Positions 45,530-56,838 of a stretch of 64,000 bases of DNA are shown here, one piece after another. A program made the position numbers and the translations under genes. The stretch comes from Engraulis encrasicolus (Eukaryota > Chordata > Actinopteri > Clupeiformes > Engraulidae): NCBI RefSeq assembly GCF_034702125.1, contig NC_085880.1, forward strand, positions 10,372,177 to 10,436,176. The letters are read 5' to 3'. Numbering within the stretch: position 1 is the first letter of the stretch; each line of letters begins with the position of its first letter. The notes beneath the pieces are model-generated. The model made no database searches. It was given only the letters and a program-made list of their open reading frames with translations, and had not been told where the DNA came from.

Positions 45530-47152
45530 CAAGGGTGTAACTTTGGCTTTGACATTGGTGGGGACAGGGACCTAATCCCCCCACCCCCCAAAACTGCCAC
45601 AAATGATATACCTTCAGTCGGTGTACAACCGAACCAATCAATGACACACATTGATAGTTTACATATCTGTTTACTTCTGCCATGAAACGGGTCTCCATGA
45701 AACAAAACATTAGGCCTACAATAACAGAAAAAATGTAGGCCTACTTTATTTTCAACTATACAGCATTACGCAGTTAGCCTAAGTGATTTATATTTAAACA
45801 ATGAACTTTCCTTCTGCAATGGTGTATTGTGCGCTGGTGTTTATGGCTGGTGAGGCACTGACTTTTCCAATTCAGATTTTCAAATACCGGTATACAGCTA
45901 CAGTATTAGTAAATATTTGCCAAATAGGCCTACCGATAAGTTTCATATGTCATAGCTTTCACATAGCTACACATAGGCGGCGCTACAGCAAGACTGTTGG
46001 GGAAGCTAAAAAAAATAATACTAAAAAAAACGTCATCGGAGAAACGGAACATTTCCATGCGCAACTGCAACACATATCCATTCTGGCTATTATATGTTAA
46101 AACGGCTTGCCATATGCACGTGCCGTGCGCCAATGGAACTCTCAAACGCGACAGGCACACACACACACACGCACACACACACACACTGAAGGCAGGGGAG
46201 GAAGACGGCTAGTTGCCAGACCATGGACTATTATCTCCCAAAAATGTCTCGAGCAATCAAATCATACACCCGAATGTTCAACTTCACCTGTGACTCTTTC
46301 TCTCCATCGCCGTATGCCTGTGTTGTAGTGTGGCGTTGTGATATTGGATCTGTCACCTGGACAATAACATGGGCCATGAATGCCATTTCATTGAAAAATG
46401 TTAGGTGCCCGCCGACGTTTTACAAAGGCGCCCTCGTGATAAATCTGTCTCGTGTTATGTTGACGAGGAGTTATTGTGTCACTGTCACAAACATTCTATC
46501 ATTTGCAGGACATAATGCAACATTAACATATTGACAGCCATTGGATATTCAACTGCACAACAGTCTCTGCAGTTAGTTGTGCCATCGTAGAAAACTTGAT
46601 TCATAGATAACGAGTTTGCCCTGCTAACGGGCTGTGTTCCAAACGTCATTTCATTAGCGAGTGATAGTGTGACTTACAGATTTCTTTGAAAAGTAGCTCA
46701 GTATGTCCACTTTTTTTCTTTTGCCTGCCATCTCACTTGGCAGTCATGTGCCCGTGTCACCCACGTTGCAGCAAAGATTCTGGAACGTTAGCCTGCCAGT
46801 GCCAGAGTAATTTAATAACGTACCGTGTGGTAACACCACTGATAAGCGCAGTGATAGAACCTACCGAAAAGACCTCAGCTTCTTCTTCTTTTTTTTTTTG
46901 GCGCTCCTGCCTCCTAGCAACCATACACAACCTAGAGTCTCACGTGAAAGAAGGGGAAGGCACAGCCAATCAGATTGGTCGTCAGCCTTTGGCAAAGGAC
47001 TTTTAGTTAACGCTTTCTTCGCCGCAATGCGAATGAGACGGGAGACCGATTTTTTTCCCCAGCCCCAGTGATCAAATTGGTGCGGACAAACGATAATCGC
47101 TGGATATTGGTGGGGACGCGTCCCTTATATCCATGCCGAAATTACGCCCATG
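45530..47152. mobile_element. 1.6-kb hAT-like element
   Basis: Left end CAAGGGTGTAACTTTGGC, right end GCCGAAATTACGCCCATG, both followed inward by ATTGGTGGGGAC. A perfect 8-bp duplication ATCTTGTC flanks it (45522-45529 and 47153-47160). The interior has open frames of about 100 codons (45801-46100, 46223-46534) with no recognisable domain, so it is probably non-autonomous or heavily decayed. A short CA run lies at 46158-46185. Confidence 0.88.
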
Positions 47153-47490
47153 ATCTTGTCTACAACAAAATAAGTATGGTAAGGTTAAAATCATGTACAG
47201 TCTTGAGTACAAGATTAAAATACTGTAAATGTGCATGTGTGTGACTGCTGTTGCTATATAGACAGGAGACTTTTAGAGGGAGAGGATGGATAGCGACAGA
47301 CTAAAGGGTGAGGTTGTGCAGAACGAAAGTGCCAAAATTTAGATCAACACGGTAGAAACTAAAATGCTGACTGCATCACTCTGAAGAGCACCAGCTGCCA
47401 GCTGAGATGCCATTTGACCAGGCGACAATGTTGGACACCGAGGGCATATCCATTGTGTGTCATGTTGACACAGTCGCCTAGACCTACACC

Positions 47491-47652
47491 CAGAGGCGAT
47501 TCTAGTGTCAGTGGGGGCCCCAAGCAAAAACCCAAAAGAATGAACATTCGAAACAAATAGGCGCTATTAAAGTTTGAGGTTGAGCTGTTTTTCACCATGT
47601 AGTGGCTTGGGGGCCCGAAGCGGCTACCTGCCTAACCTGGTGACAAGATGCG
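47491..47652. mobile_element. Short hAT-like MITE, CAGAGGCGATTCTAG end
   Basis: Left end CAGAGGCGATTCTAGTGTC; the right end GTGACAAGATGCG is eroded. A perfect 8-bp duplication CCTACACC lies at 47483-47490 and 47653-47660. Both sides hold GGGGGCCC motifs. 162 bp. Confidence 0.78.
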
Positions 47653-47660
47653 CCTACACC

Positions 47661-48693
47661 CTGCCCTAAACCACGTCAGTGAAGTCATGTTGCAGTGAGG
47701 GCGTGGTTTTGAGTGCAGTGCCACCCTGTATCTCATATCACTCACTTGTGTCAGTGCACACAGTACACAGTGCACACAGTGCACTGAGGTCTTCACAGTG
47801 CACTGAGGTCTGCATAATAGTGTCGTGGAAAAGTTTGAGCACTATGCATTGTGCCTTTGCCGGAAGTGACGGCTGAGCATAGCATTAGATCACCAACATA
47901 TTGGTTGGCTACTGTTTACTTTGCACAGCGTCTCATACTTGTATTTACATTTCCTTCACTCCAAAGGACAACTATCACGCATACAATATGGCATGAAAAG
48001 GTTGGTGTCTCAGCAACATAACTTACAGAATTCTACTGAATTGAACGATACATCTCTTCCATTTCATTGTCAACATGGCGACCATGTAGTGCGTACAGTG
48101 TCCGTCGTTCAAGCACTGCGTTTCGCCATTGTTAGGGGATCATCCGGGCGCTTTCAGTGCACTGACTTAACCAAAATTTTCAGGGTGAGCGCCCTACATA
48201 GTGAAACATAGTGTCCAAAGTGCACAAGTTCATGATTTGAGACATAGGGCCAGTTTTAGACACCAAATCCATACTCTTGGTGTCCAATAAAAGGACATAG
48301 CAAGTCAGCATGTGTAGTGATAATCACCTCTGGTTATGTCTCAAGAGAATTGTGGAGTTTTTGAGCTTGTTGAGAGGTGCAAAAAGTACATGGCACGCTG
48401 TAATAGTCATTGAAAAGCTACCATAGTACTACAATACTATGACATAACACATGGCCTTTAGTAATGCACTATGACTGGGTTATTGCCATTCTGGTAATAG
48501 CAAATGTATAACATTGTGTCTTAATGGGTTATTGCAGTGTACTACTATTTGCAATGTTTACCACCATTTTTTTTTTTTAAAGTGTCTACTTTGGAATGCA
48601 GCAGGCTATAGCCTCGGATTTATACTCACTACTCATACTAACTTGCCATGTCCTTTTAATGTTCCACTGTTCATTTTACAGCACAGTACCCAT
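47661..48693. other. Intergenic DNA with a short CAGTGCAC repeat
   Basis: At 47750-47812 CACAGTGCACTGAGGTCT is repeated twice after several CACAGTRCACA units. Otherwise nothing is recognised. Confidence 0.5.
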
Positions 48694-49049
48694 TTAAAGG
48701 TACACAAGAAATGGTCAAAAATGGTACTGCATCTGTGCTGCTCATTGAAACTGGGCTGCCTATTGCCAAATTTGATCTTTTCATGAAAGTTTACTAAGTA
48801 ATAAACTAATATTTTCCAGTATGACCCAAGTACAGTCATTTTTGTAGCTAAAAATATCTATTTCTGGAAATTCAAAATGGCGGACCATAGAGAAGATCCC
48901 CCTTTTAATGTATGAAAAGTCTAATTTCCCGTCATAATGAATACTTAGAGTTTGATGGTGGTGGTAAGTATTCATGAAAAAGGTAACATTAGTGAGGTAC
49001 CATGAATTCTGGAAATAAACAACTAACAATATTGCACAGTGTACCTTCA
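48694..49049. mobile_element. TTAA-type MITE, GGTGCACTGTG family, copy 2
   Basis: Left TTAA at 48694-48697 followed by AGGTACACA; right end GCACAGTGTACCT, with the right TTAA decayed to TCAC. Same family as 12557-12914 and 62094-62223. Confidence 0.8.
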
Positions 49050-49560
49050 CAGGCCGTGTGAAATTCTCCTTTCATGTGAATGTATTGAAAACCTGAAACT
49101 GATTGTTCCATGAGTGCAGACACAACAAAAAATATAATCTATTAGTTTGATGAACAGAATAAGTGCAAGTCATTCATGTTTTCACCTGTCTTCTGTGTCA
49201 AACAAGTGTTCTCGGAAAATAGTACAACTTATAGAATACATAGCCAGTTAAAATGGAAATATATGCTTTAATCGTGTACAGTGGGGTATGCATAGCCTAT
49301 CCTGAACATGTGTTAAAGTCAGAGACCTACATGTTGGAATTGGATGTTACGAAAAGATAAACATTTAGTGTGGAGAGAAATGGAACTGACTTGCGGCGAT
49401 GTCCTGGCAGTAACCTGCTTTGCCTGAAAGGGAATATATTCAGAATGATGCACTTTTTCACAAGTCAAATATTTTCCAATGTGCTGTGTGGTGAAAATAC
49501 TTCTGCAGCTGTTATTTTAAATGCCCCTCCTGCAGAGGTCAGTGGCTTTGGGGAAGTGTA
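49050..49560. other. Intergenic DNA, nothing recognised
   Basis: AT-rich, unique-looking. Confidence 0.4.
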
Positions 49561-49565
49561 TGATT

Positions 49566-49737
<172 letters not shown>

Positions 49738-50539
49738 TGAGAAGCGTGATCTAACTGACGCCCAAGAGGAATCAAACCCAGTTCAACTCCTTCTGCTGCG
49801 CTCACTAAATATCATGTACGCGTGTGTGTTATACCAGTAAGTGAAGTGGTTTGGAGACTCTGTGACACAAAAAATAAGGAGGGATGGCCAGTGGTTGTTT
49901 AGTTACAATTCCTTTGACAGTCGACCCAGAGAGACTAGGTTTGGGTGGGAGTATTAACATGGAAGTCTAAGTCAAACCTAACCCTAACCCTTCATCATTG
50001 TTCATTCCTGATGTACAAACCTAATCTATACACAACAGAGTTTTAGCACATGGTCTAGTTAATAGTCCCAGCATCTGTAGACATTATGTGTTTAGCTTTG
50101 TGATGTGTCTTTCACTGACATTTACAGGTCTTGGTACATCATCCTCCTAATTTAACATCATTCTGGTAGGCCTAACAGATATTTCCCATGCGACAATGCT
50201 GGAGAGAGGCACAGCATCACATTCTGGGCCCTATAATAATAAATAGTACATTTTATTAATGAAGTGCCTGTCTAAACACCTTTCTAGCACACTACACAAT
50301 ATTAAAACATAAAACATGCACTGAACGAGCATCGTCAGTCAATCTCGCCAGTGTTCTTTCACTCATTCAGACATCCAATACAGAATAGCAAAGGGAGAGG
50401 TGATGAGAAAAAAAATATTATGTAGCCTGGCAAACCAGACTATTACATGAACAACAATTTAGTCTGGCACTGCACAGTTCAGAAAGCTCAGGGCAGTGGG
50501 TGGCTACCAAACTGCTGTCATTCAACCTACCTCTGCATG
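49738..50539. other. Intergenic DNA, nothing recognised
   Basis: Unique-looking sequence. Confidence 0.4.
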
Positions 50540-50547
50540 CTATATAC

Positions 50548-51227
50548 CAGGGGTGTCAAACATACGGCCCGCCAGAAGGTTCGATTCGGCCCGCCAGAAG
50601 GTTCGATCCGGCCCGGATGTAAAAAAAACCCTGAAATGCGCAATTACGCCACTGGGGGCAGAATCGAGACCTGCATGACATTAACCCAATGGTCCTCTCT
50701 CTCTTACACTGTATTTATAGTAAAGTGCACATCAGACTTCTGAATTTGTACTGTGACAGGCATTTGATAAAGCTCATACATAGACCTCATATATAGATGT
50801 CAAATGTTAATACTTCTTATTCGTATTGTATTGGTATTTTAATTAAATAATAAATATAACTGTATGTGTATTGGTTCGTATTGAGCTCAAACGAGAAACA
50901 GGACATTAAAATGCGTTAAAATGCAGGAAATTACAGCTAGCAAAATTTTCTGGGGGAAGACCCCCAGACCCCCCGCCAAAATGAACTGTCCACTATTTTA
51001 TTCATTGACAATTGCCAATGAATGAATGAAATCAATTAAATTTTGCACAGGATTATCAGTATTGCATTGTTTTCTACATATTCGACACACAAAAGATAAT
51101 GCGATAGTATTGAAAATTAACCCTCTGCTTTATGGGGTTTTTTTGCGATAATGTTACTAATGCGGCCCGCTTGAGGTCCTCATGGGTTGTATGCGGCCCC
51201 CGGACCTAAATGAGTTTGACACCCCTG
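50548..51227. mobile_element. hAT-like MITE, CAGGGGTGTCAAAC ends
   Basis: Ends CAGGGGTGTCAAACATACGG and GAGTTTGACACCCCTG with a perfect 8-bp duplication CTATATAC (50540-50547 and 51228-51235). Near the left end the unit GGCCCGCCAGAAGGTTCGAT is tandemly doubled. 680 bp, no coding capacity. Confidence 0.93.
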
Positions 51228-51235
51228 CTATATAC

Positions 51236-51764
51236 CATGGAATTCAGGGTTGGGACAACCGGGGTACAGGAAGTCGGTTTGTGACATTCTTCATTTAGAT
51301 TCAAATAATGTTATGCAGTGGCTTTCTTTTCACTAGAGACTAACACAGAACCACAACATAACAAGCACTGATGACTTTACCAAATGAATTACATTGCCTT
51401 TGCTGGACTTGTGAACCTCTGTGTTTATCGCTCACTTCCTTGAACTGTTTTGGAACTATGTCAATGGCGATCTGTGTGTCAAAGGGTCAGTGAGCCGCCA
51501 TCTTTGTGTAAAAATGGAACACGGAGGTCAATGAGATTAGCTCAACTCGTACTTCCATGGGTCTGGCCCCAACGATTCAAACGGGGGGGGGGCGTGGGGA
51601 TTTGTGTTGTGATTGGAGGGTATGTTTGTTGTCCGTTAGTGTCTGACCTCCAACAGTGCAGTGCTAGACCAACTCGCCAGGAATAGATATTTTCTGCTGC
51701 CAGGCGAGGGTCAAATACTAGGCTATTTCCTGCAAAAACAAAAGGACACCCAATTATTTGGGTG
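51236..51764. other. Intergenic DNA, nothing recognised
   Basis: Contains a G-run at 51582-51591. No gene. Confidence 0.4.
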
Positions 51765-51801
51765 GTATTACTCAGCCTGCCTCAACGACCTGTCAACATA
51801 G

Positions 51802-53500
51802 ATGAAGGAACACCACCTACAGCTAAACCTGTACAAGACAGAGCTCCTGGTGATTCCTGCCAAAGAGTCAATCTGTCACAATATCAACCTCAAGATGGGA
51901 TCTCCCACTGTCACCCTTAACAAAGTCGGCAAAAACCTTGGCGTCATGATTGATGACCAGCTGTCATTCTCCAACCACATCACATCAGTCGACGGGGCCT
52001 GCCGAATTGAGATTTTCAACATACAGAAAATCAGATCCTATCTAGCCCAACATGCAACTCCCTCAGTGTTTCCCATACATTGAGGAAACTATGGCGGCCC
52101 GCCATAGTTTAAATTTGGCCGCCATAGTTTCCGAAAATGTAAATGAAAAATGAAAATGTTTTTTTTTTTACGATTGCCGTTTTTGTTAAAAACGATTTGA
52201 ATTACGATTTCCTTCGCATTTTCCTCCTGGAGTAAATACATCCTGTAGAGAAAACCACAAGTGCTTGAAAGACAGAGGGATCAAAAGCCTAGTCAAGTTG
52301 TTGTAGTTATTAACTTGGGTCTGGGAGCAATAAAAAAAAACCTTCAGAGAAGGGACAGTTGGGATGAGTTTACTAACACTCCCCAGGCTTTGTTTTACAG
52401 TTGTAATGAGTTAGGTGACAGCCCTTCATTGACAAGGCAGAGGAGACATCGGGCTGCATATAGAAATGAATGTGTAATGAATGTGAATATACATAAATGT
52501 GTAATATGTTGTTCCGCCCTTTTAATGGGAGGAATTTTGAAAAACTGGCCCTGTGACCAGCACCCCTCATGTAGAATGTGTACGCCTATGTGTGTGTGGG
52601 GAAAAGGCATAGCCTACCCTCTTAGACCCTTTTTGTTTATGCGTTAACAATTTCACAGTAATCTTAAATTCTTATCTCTGCTCCTATTTTGTTTTATTAT
52701 TTTTTTCATTACATAGACCCCTACATGTGTATTATGTAGCCTTATTTCGCAAAATATAAATGGCTGAAATGTAGGCTAGGCCTATAGTTTCTCCATGCCA
52801 TACGCCAATGTCATACTGTACGCATTGTTTTGCCATTTTGCATTTACACTGCCCGAATACAACCATCCCCCCCCCCCCCCCCCCCCACCCCCCCCCCCCC
52901 CAAAAGGCCTGCGTGATAATACACCCCCAACACCCCTCCCCCCCCCCGGACAAAAAAAATCCCGGCTGCCCCCATAGTTTCCAAACTTTCTGTGGGAAAC
53001 ACTGTCCCTCCTGGCAGGTCTACCTACTTGTGCATTAAAACCAGTGCAGATGGTCCGGGATGCGGTGGCACGTTTGGTGCTCAATCAACCCAAAAGGACC
53101 CATGTTTGTTATTCCTCTATTCATCGAGTTGCACTGGCTACCCCTCGCTGCCCGGATCAAGCACAAGGCCTTGACCCTTGCTTACAAAACCACCTCAAGA
53201 ACGGCTCCAGCGTATCTGAAGGACGTACTGAGGCCATACACTCCTGGAAGAGAGCTACGCTCCTCCAACACAAACTGCCTGGCCCTGCCGCCTGCTCGCT
53301 CTAAGCTATCCAAGGCAAGACTGTTCTCTGTCATTGTCCCTCAGTGGTGGAACAAACTCCCAGAGGCAACGAGACTAAGCACATCTCGCTCAACCTTCAA
53401 GGCGCAAGTAAAGACTCTTCTCTTTCCTGACTATCTACTGCGCTGCCCCAGTCCCAGGATAGACTCTATGACATGTTGTGTATTTATGTGTGTGTATACT
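51802..53500 (+). pseudogene. L2-like ORF2 C-terminal remnant
   Basis: The open frame from 51802 ends inside the inserted MITE shortly after 52063. The downstream part resumes at about 53044, changes frame near 53095-53110 and runs to a stop near 53507. The catalytic YADD region is absent. Not functional. Confidence 0.85.
52064..53004. mobile_element. Hairpin-ended hAT-like MITE inside the L2
   Basis: Starts CAGTGTTTCCCATACATTG and ends CTGTGGGAAACACTG. Both subterminal parts contain a CCATAGTTT motif (GGCCGCCATAGTTTCC on the left). The LINE frame is broken exactly here and resumes beyond it. TCCCT abuts both ends, so an original 8-bp duplication is not clearly readable. It contains long C-runs at 52866-52902. 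Confidence 0.82.
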
Positions 53501-53856
53501 CTTTCGTGACTAACTGCACTAGTGCTTGAGCTGCCCCGGTTTTGGGGTATACTCTCTATAGCATATTGTGTATGTATGTGTGTGCACTCTACCTAATCCT
53601 GTGCTAATGTAGTGAAAAAAATGACCCTACTTAGCATCTGCACTTGTTGTTCTGTAGCCTATATTTCCTGTGCACTTTGTATAGTACTGTTGTTGATTAT
53701 GACTATGTCCTCGATTGTAAGTCGGTTTGGTTAAAAAGCGTCTACCAAATGTAATGTAATTTAATGTAATGTTATGTAATGTGGTTAAACCAGACAGTGT
53801 TTTTGAAAACAAAAACTGCTTTAAAAAATAATAATAGTGTAAATAGTATATACAGT

Positions 53857-53858
<2 letters not shown>

Positions 53859-53954
<96 letters not shown>
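53859..53954 (+). repeat. (GT)48 microsatellite
   Basis: Perfect GT array. Confidence 0.99.
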
Positions 53955-54640
53955 CATATTTGCAACGGTACTTGATTGGGAGAACTGGCTGAGGCAAACC
54001 TACATTTAAACAAACGTCTGATAGGGGAAGTAAGTTACCAATGCTCTCTTCCACTTTCATCGGGGGCTGTTGAGCAAGGCATCTAACACCATGTTACTTC
54101 AAAACTAAGCTCACACAGCTCTGTCTAAATCCTCTACGTGTTCCTTGATTTGGATTAAAGCACAAGATAAAGAAAATTGTTAAAATGAAAACTGAACTAA
54201 AATGCTCGGATTATCTTCATTGCTGTTGTTTCCATACTAAAGAATAGAATTATCCTAAAAAAAGAATAATAGCAGCAACAAAAATATCAAAACTGGTTTA
54301 GTACATACAAGGCAACATGCTCCTTCCCAAATTACAAAGAGCGCTTGAAAACAATTTGTAATCTTAGATGGTCAGGCAAATTGGCAAAGAGAGTAGGTTC
54401 AGGGGGGGAAAGTTAAGAGTGTTTTCTTAAGTAATCAAATATGTCTGACCGCAACCCAAGACATGTACATCAGTCTAAAAGTGCATCAGACCTGAAACCT
54501 CAAACAGCAGACACTTATTATTTCTTCTAACATTCTTCATATTTTCATAGCTCGGAAGAATTTTTGTGGCGGAATCCCATATATTGGTAAAAGAAGGCAG
54601 AGAAACAGGGAACAAAAATCAAAGACAGAAGACCAGAGAG
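53955..54640. other. Intergenic DNA, nothing recognised
   Basis: AT-rich, unique-looking. Confidence 0.4.
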
Positions 54641-54693
54641 AGAGAAATAAAGAGACAGAGAGAGAGAAACAGAGTGAGTGAGCGAAGGAGAGC

Positions 54694-54766
<73 letters not shown>
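54641..54766 (+). repeat. (GA)n microsatellite
   Basis: Imperfect GA-rich lead (54632-54700) and perfect GA array to 54766. Confidence 0.98.
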
Positions 54767-54767
<1 letters not shown>

Positions 54768-54875
54768 CAGGGAGAATGAATCTGTAGAGGGGTTTTGAGA
54801 TTTGTGACTGTTCTCCATGTCTGATGTGCACAGGACAAAATGATTGATGCAACATACCTCTCTAAAACCAATGGC

Positions 54876-54932
54876 TGTGTGTGTATACGTGTGTGTGTGC
54901 GTGTGTGTGTGTGCGTGTGCGTGCGTGTGCGC

Positions 54933-55005
<73 letters not shown>

Positions 55006-55018
55006 CGCGTGCGTGTTT
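54876..55018 (+). repeat. (GT)n/(GC) microsatellite
   Basis: GT array with GTGC variants at both ends. Confidence 0.97.
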
Positions 55019-55061
55019 GTATTCCTCTAGACAGGACAAGTGATATGCTGAGGATGAGGGC

Positions 55062-55134
55062 CAAGTTAGCATGAGAAATGACTTAGCATGGGAAAATAAC
55101 TTAGCATGAGAAATGACTTGGCATGAGAAATGTG
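55062..55134 (+). repeat. Minisatellite, about 18-bp unit, four copies
   Basis: Units of the form TTAGCATGAGAAATGAC repeat four times with few changes (AAGTTAGCATGAGAAATG, ACTTAGCATGGGAAAATA, ACTTAGCATGAGAAATG, ACTTGGCATGAGAAATG). A short GGACA run follows at 55170-55187. Confidence 0.9.
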
Positions 55135-55615
55135 AGGAGGAGATGTAATGGATGGACAAGACAGCAGACAGGACAGGACAGGACAGGGACTGGCTGACTA
55201 ACCGGTGCTAGACATGGATATGAATCTGACACTCCTTCACAACTGCACTCTGGTGTAAAATAAACTGGTGGACAAAATTATGATTGGTGACCACAGGCTG
55301 CCATCTCTGCACGTCATACCGTCTGAAGCCAGCCCAATATAGAGAAGTTTGCATTGCTCAGATTGTTGTTACTTTGAAGATTTTGAATCCAAGAAGTATA
55401 ATGACACGATTATTGTTGCTGATTATTATTATCATTGTTGTGATGATGTAACGGTAAGACTAGTATTGCATAAAAAAAGGAATTTCAACTCAAACATGCA
55501 AGATTTGAACGTACAATATTGATAGTGGGGACATCCAAATTGTTGTGCAAGAGTTAAGTGCTATGCAGGGTACTATGGTGCATGTGACAAAATGTAGTCT
55601 CTCCAGCATGTAAAG

Positions 55616-55987
55616 CAGGGCTATTCAAATGGAGGCCCTGGAGCCAGATGCCGCCCTTGGATGGCAAGGTTCTGGCCCCCATAAGGTCAGAACAAAATGA
55701 AAACAAATATGTGTGCCATCTGTGGCCATGCATAATTTGTGATCACTAACACTTCAGGTTGGGGATATCTCTACTATGCATTCACATGAGAGTGAAATCT
55801 TTTTTTAAAACAGTGTCATAAATATCCTAAGGCTACTAAGAAATAGAGAAGCAAATATCTGTTCTGTCTGGAAAGCTATCCGCTTGTTTCGCACCCTAAC
55901 CTAAGACACTGTGCTGCTCACAGTTATACAGATTCTATGTTCTATTTTAAAAACTGTCTCTCTGTGACTTTTAATCGAATACCCCTG
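55616..55987. mobile_element. hAT-like MITE, CAGGGCTATTCAAAT end
   Basis: Left end CAGGGCTATTCAAATGGAGG, right end AATCGAATACCCCTG (inverted with mismatches), flanked by a perfect 8-bp duplication ATGTAAAG (55608-55615 and 55988-55995). 372 bp. Confidence 0.9.
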
Positions 55988-55995
55988 ATGTAAAG

Positions 55996-56715
55996 CTTTC
56001 CAGGATTGATTTGATATGCTATTCCTTTCATTGTATCTTAATGTTTTTTTCCCCCTCTTCTATTTGTTTGTAAATTTGTATTCATGCTGTAGATCTGAAA
56101 ATAATTAGTTTGGATTCATCAGAATATTAAAGTACTTCAATGTTTCTTTGTAAAATGTTCCTTAACATGAGCCACACTTCACTGCCACTTCTGTTCATAA
56201 TAAACATAACATACATATATTGATATATTTTTGTTCATGTATTTTTATGAAACCAAAAAAATTCTCAATGTTTCAACATTGATTTTACCTGGCATTGTTT
56301 ATCTACTGTAGGTTTCTTGCATTTTATCTCTGTTCTTTTAGCCACTCTCTGGTGAGTGCACTCCATTCATATGACATAAGTATAGGCTGATGTGAATGCA
56401 CTTTATAATAAATGACTTGGTCTTTAATGTATTTAACTAACCGTTTCAACTACATAAATCTATGTAATACAATTCATGCAGCGTTTTCTCTTGGGATCTA
56501 AAGCTGGTGATGGTGAAACTAGAGGAGGCCAATATCCAAAGCCCTTCACATCATGGAAAAACAACCAATCTAAAAGTCACAGATCTAAAACTCCTTAGAC
56601 AGCTGGAAGTCCCTTGGAATGCCTTCAGAAGACAATGCAACTCTATTATTGTTCCAACTGATCAGGGGACGTTTCAGTGTCTTGGTGACCCTAAGCAGGG
56701 AAGCCGACAAAAAGG
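55996..56715. other. AT-rich intergenic DNA, nothing recognised
   Basis: No gene or repeat ends seen. Confidence 0.4.
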
Positions 56716-56838
56716 CCACCTGTCCCGGGTCCAAAAAGAGTGGGCCCAGAGTTGGGTCCTCATCACATTGTATGTATGGAGGGGGGGGGCTTTCAGATGT
56801 CGTTGTCCCAGGCCCTGACTATGCTGTCAGCAGCCCTG
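56716..56838 (-). repeat. Dispersed GC-rich repeat, CTGACAGCTTT family, inverted copy
   Basis: On the minus strand starts CAGGGCTGCTGACAG (complement ending at 56838) and passes GGCCTGGGACAACGACATCT, as in 63037-63171. The far edge is uncertain. Confidence 0.55.

Larger units (their letters stand above)
51765..53782 (+). mobile_element. Decayed L2-like LINE 3' part, split by a MITE
   Basis: Only the region downstream of the reverse transcriptase survives. Before the insertion, HHLQLNLYKTELLVIPAKES and LGVMIDDQLSFSNHI lie at 51802-52063. After it come VRDAVARLVLNQPKR, then a frameshift, then ELHWLPLAARIKHKAL, WWNKLPEATR and FKAQVKTLLF up to about 53440. The 3' end AGCGTCTACCAAATGTAATG runs into AATGT units (53749-53782), the L2-type tail. 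It is more decayed than the copy at 16649-18554 and belongs to a different subfamily, judging by the different tail. Confidence 0.88.

Noticed and set aside
45801..46534. Two open frames of about 100 codons inside the 1.6-kb hAT-like element as transposase remnants
   Set aside because: I recognise no transposase motif such as a zinc finger or the hAT dimerisation region.
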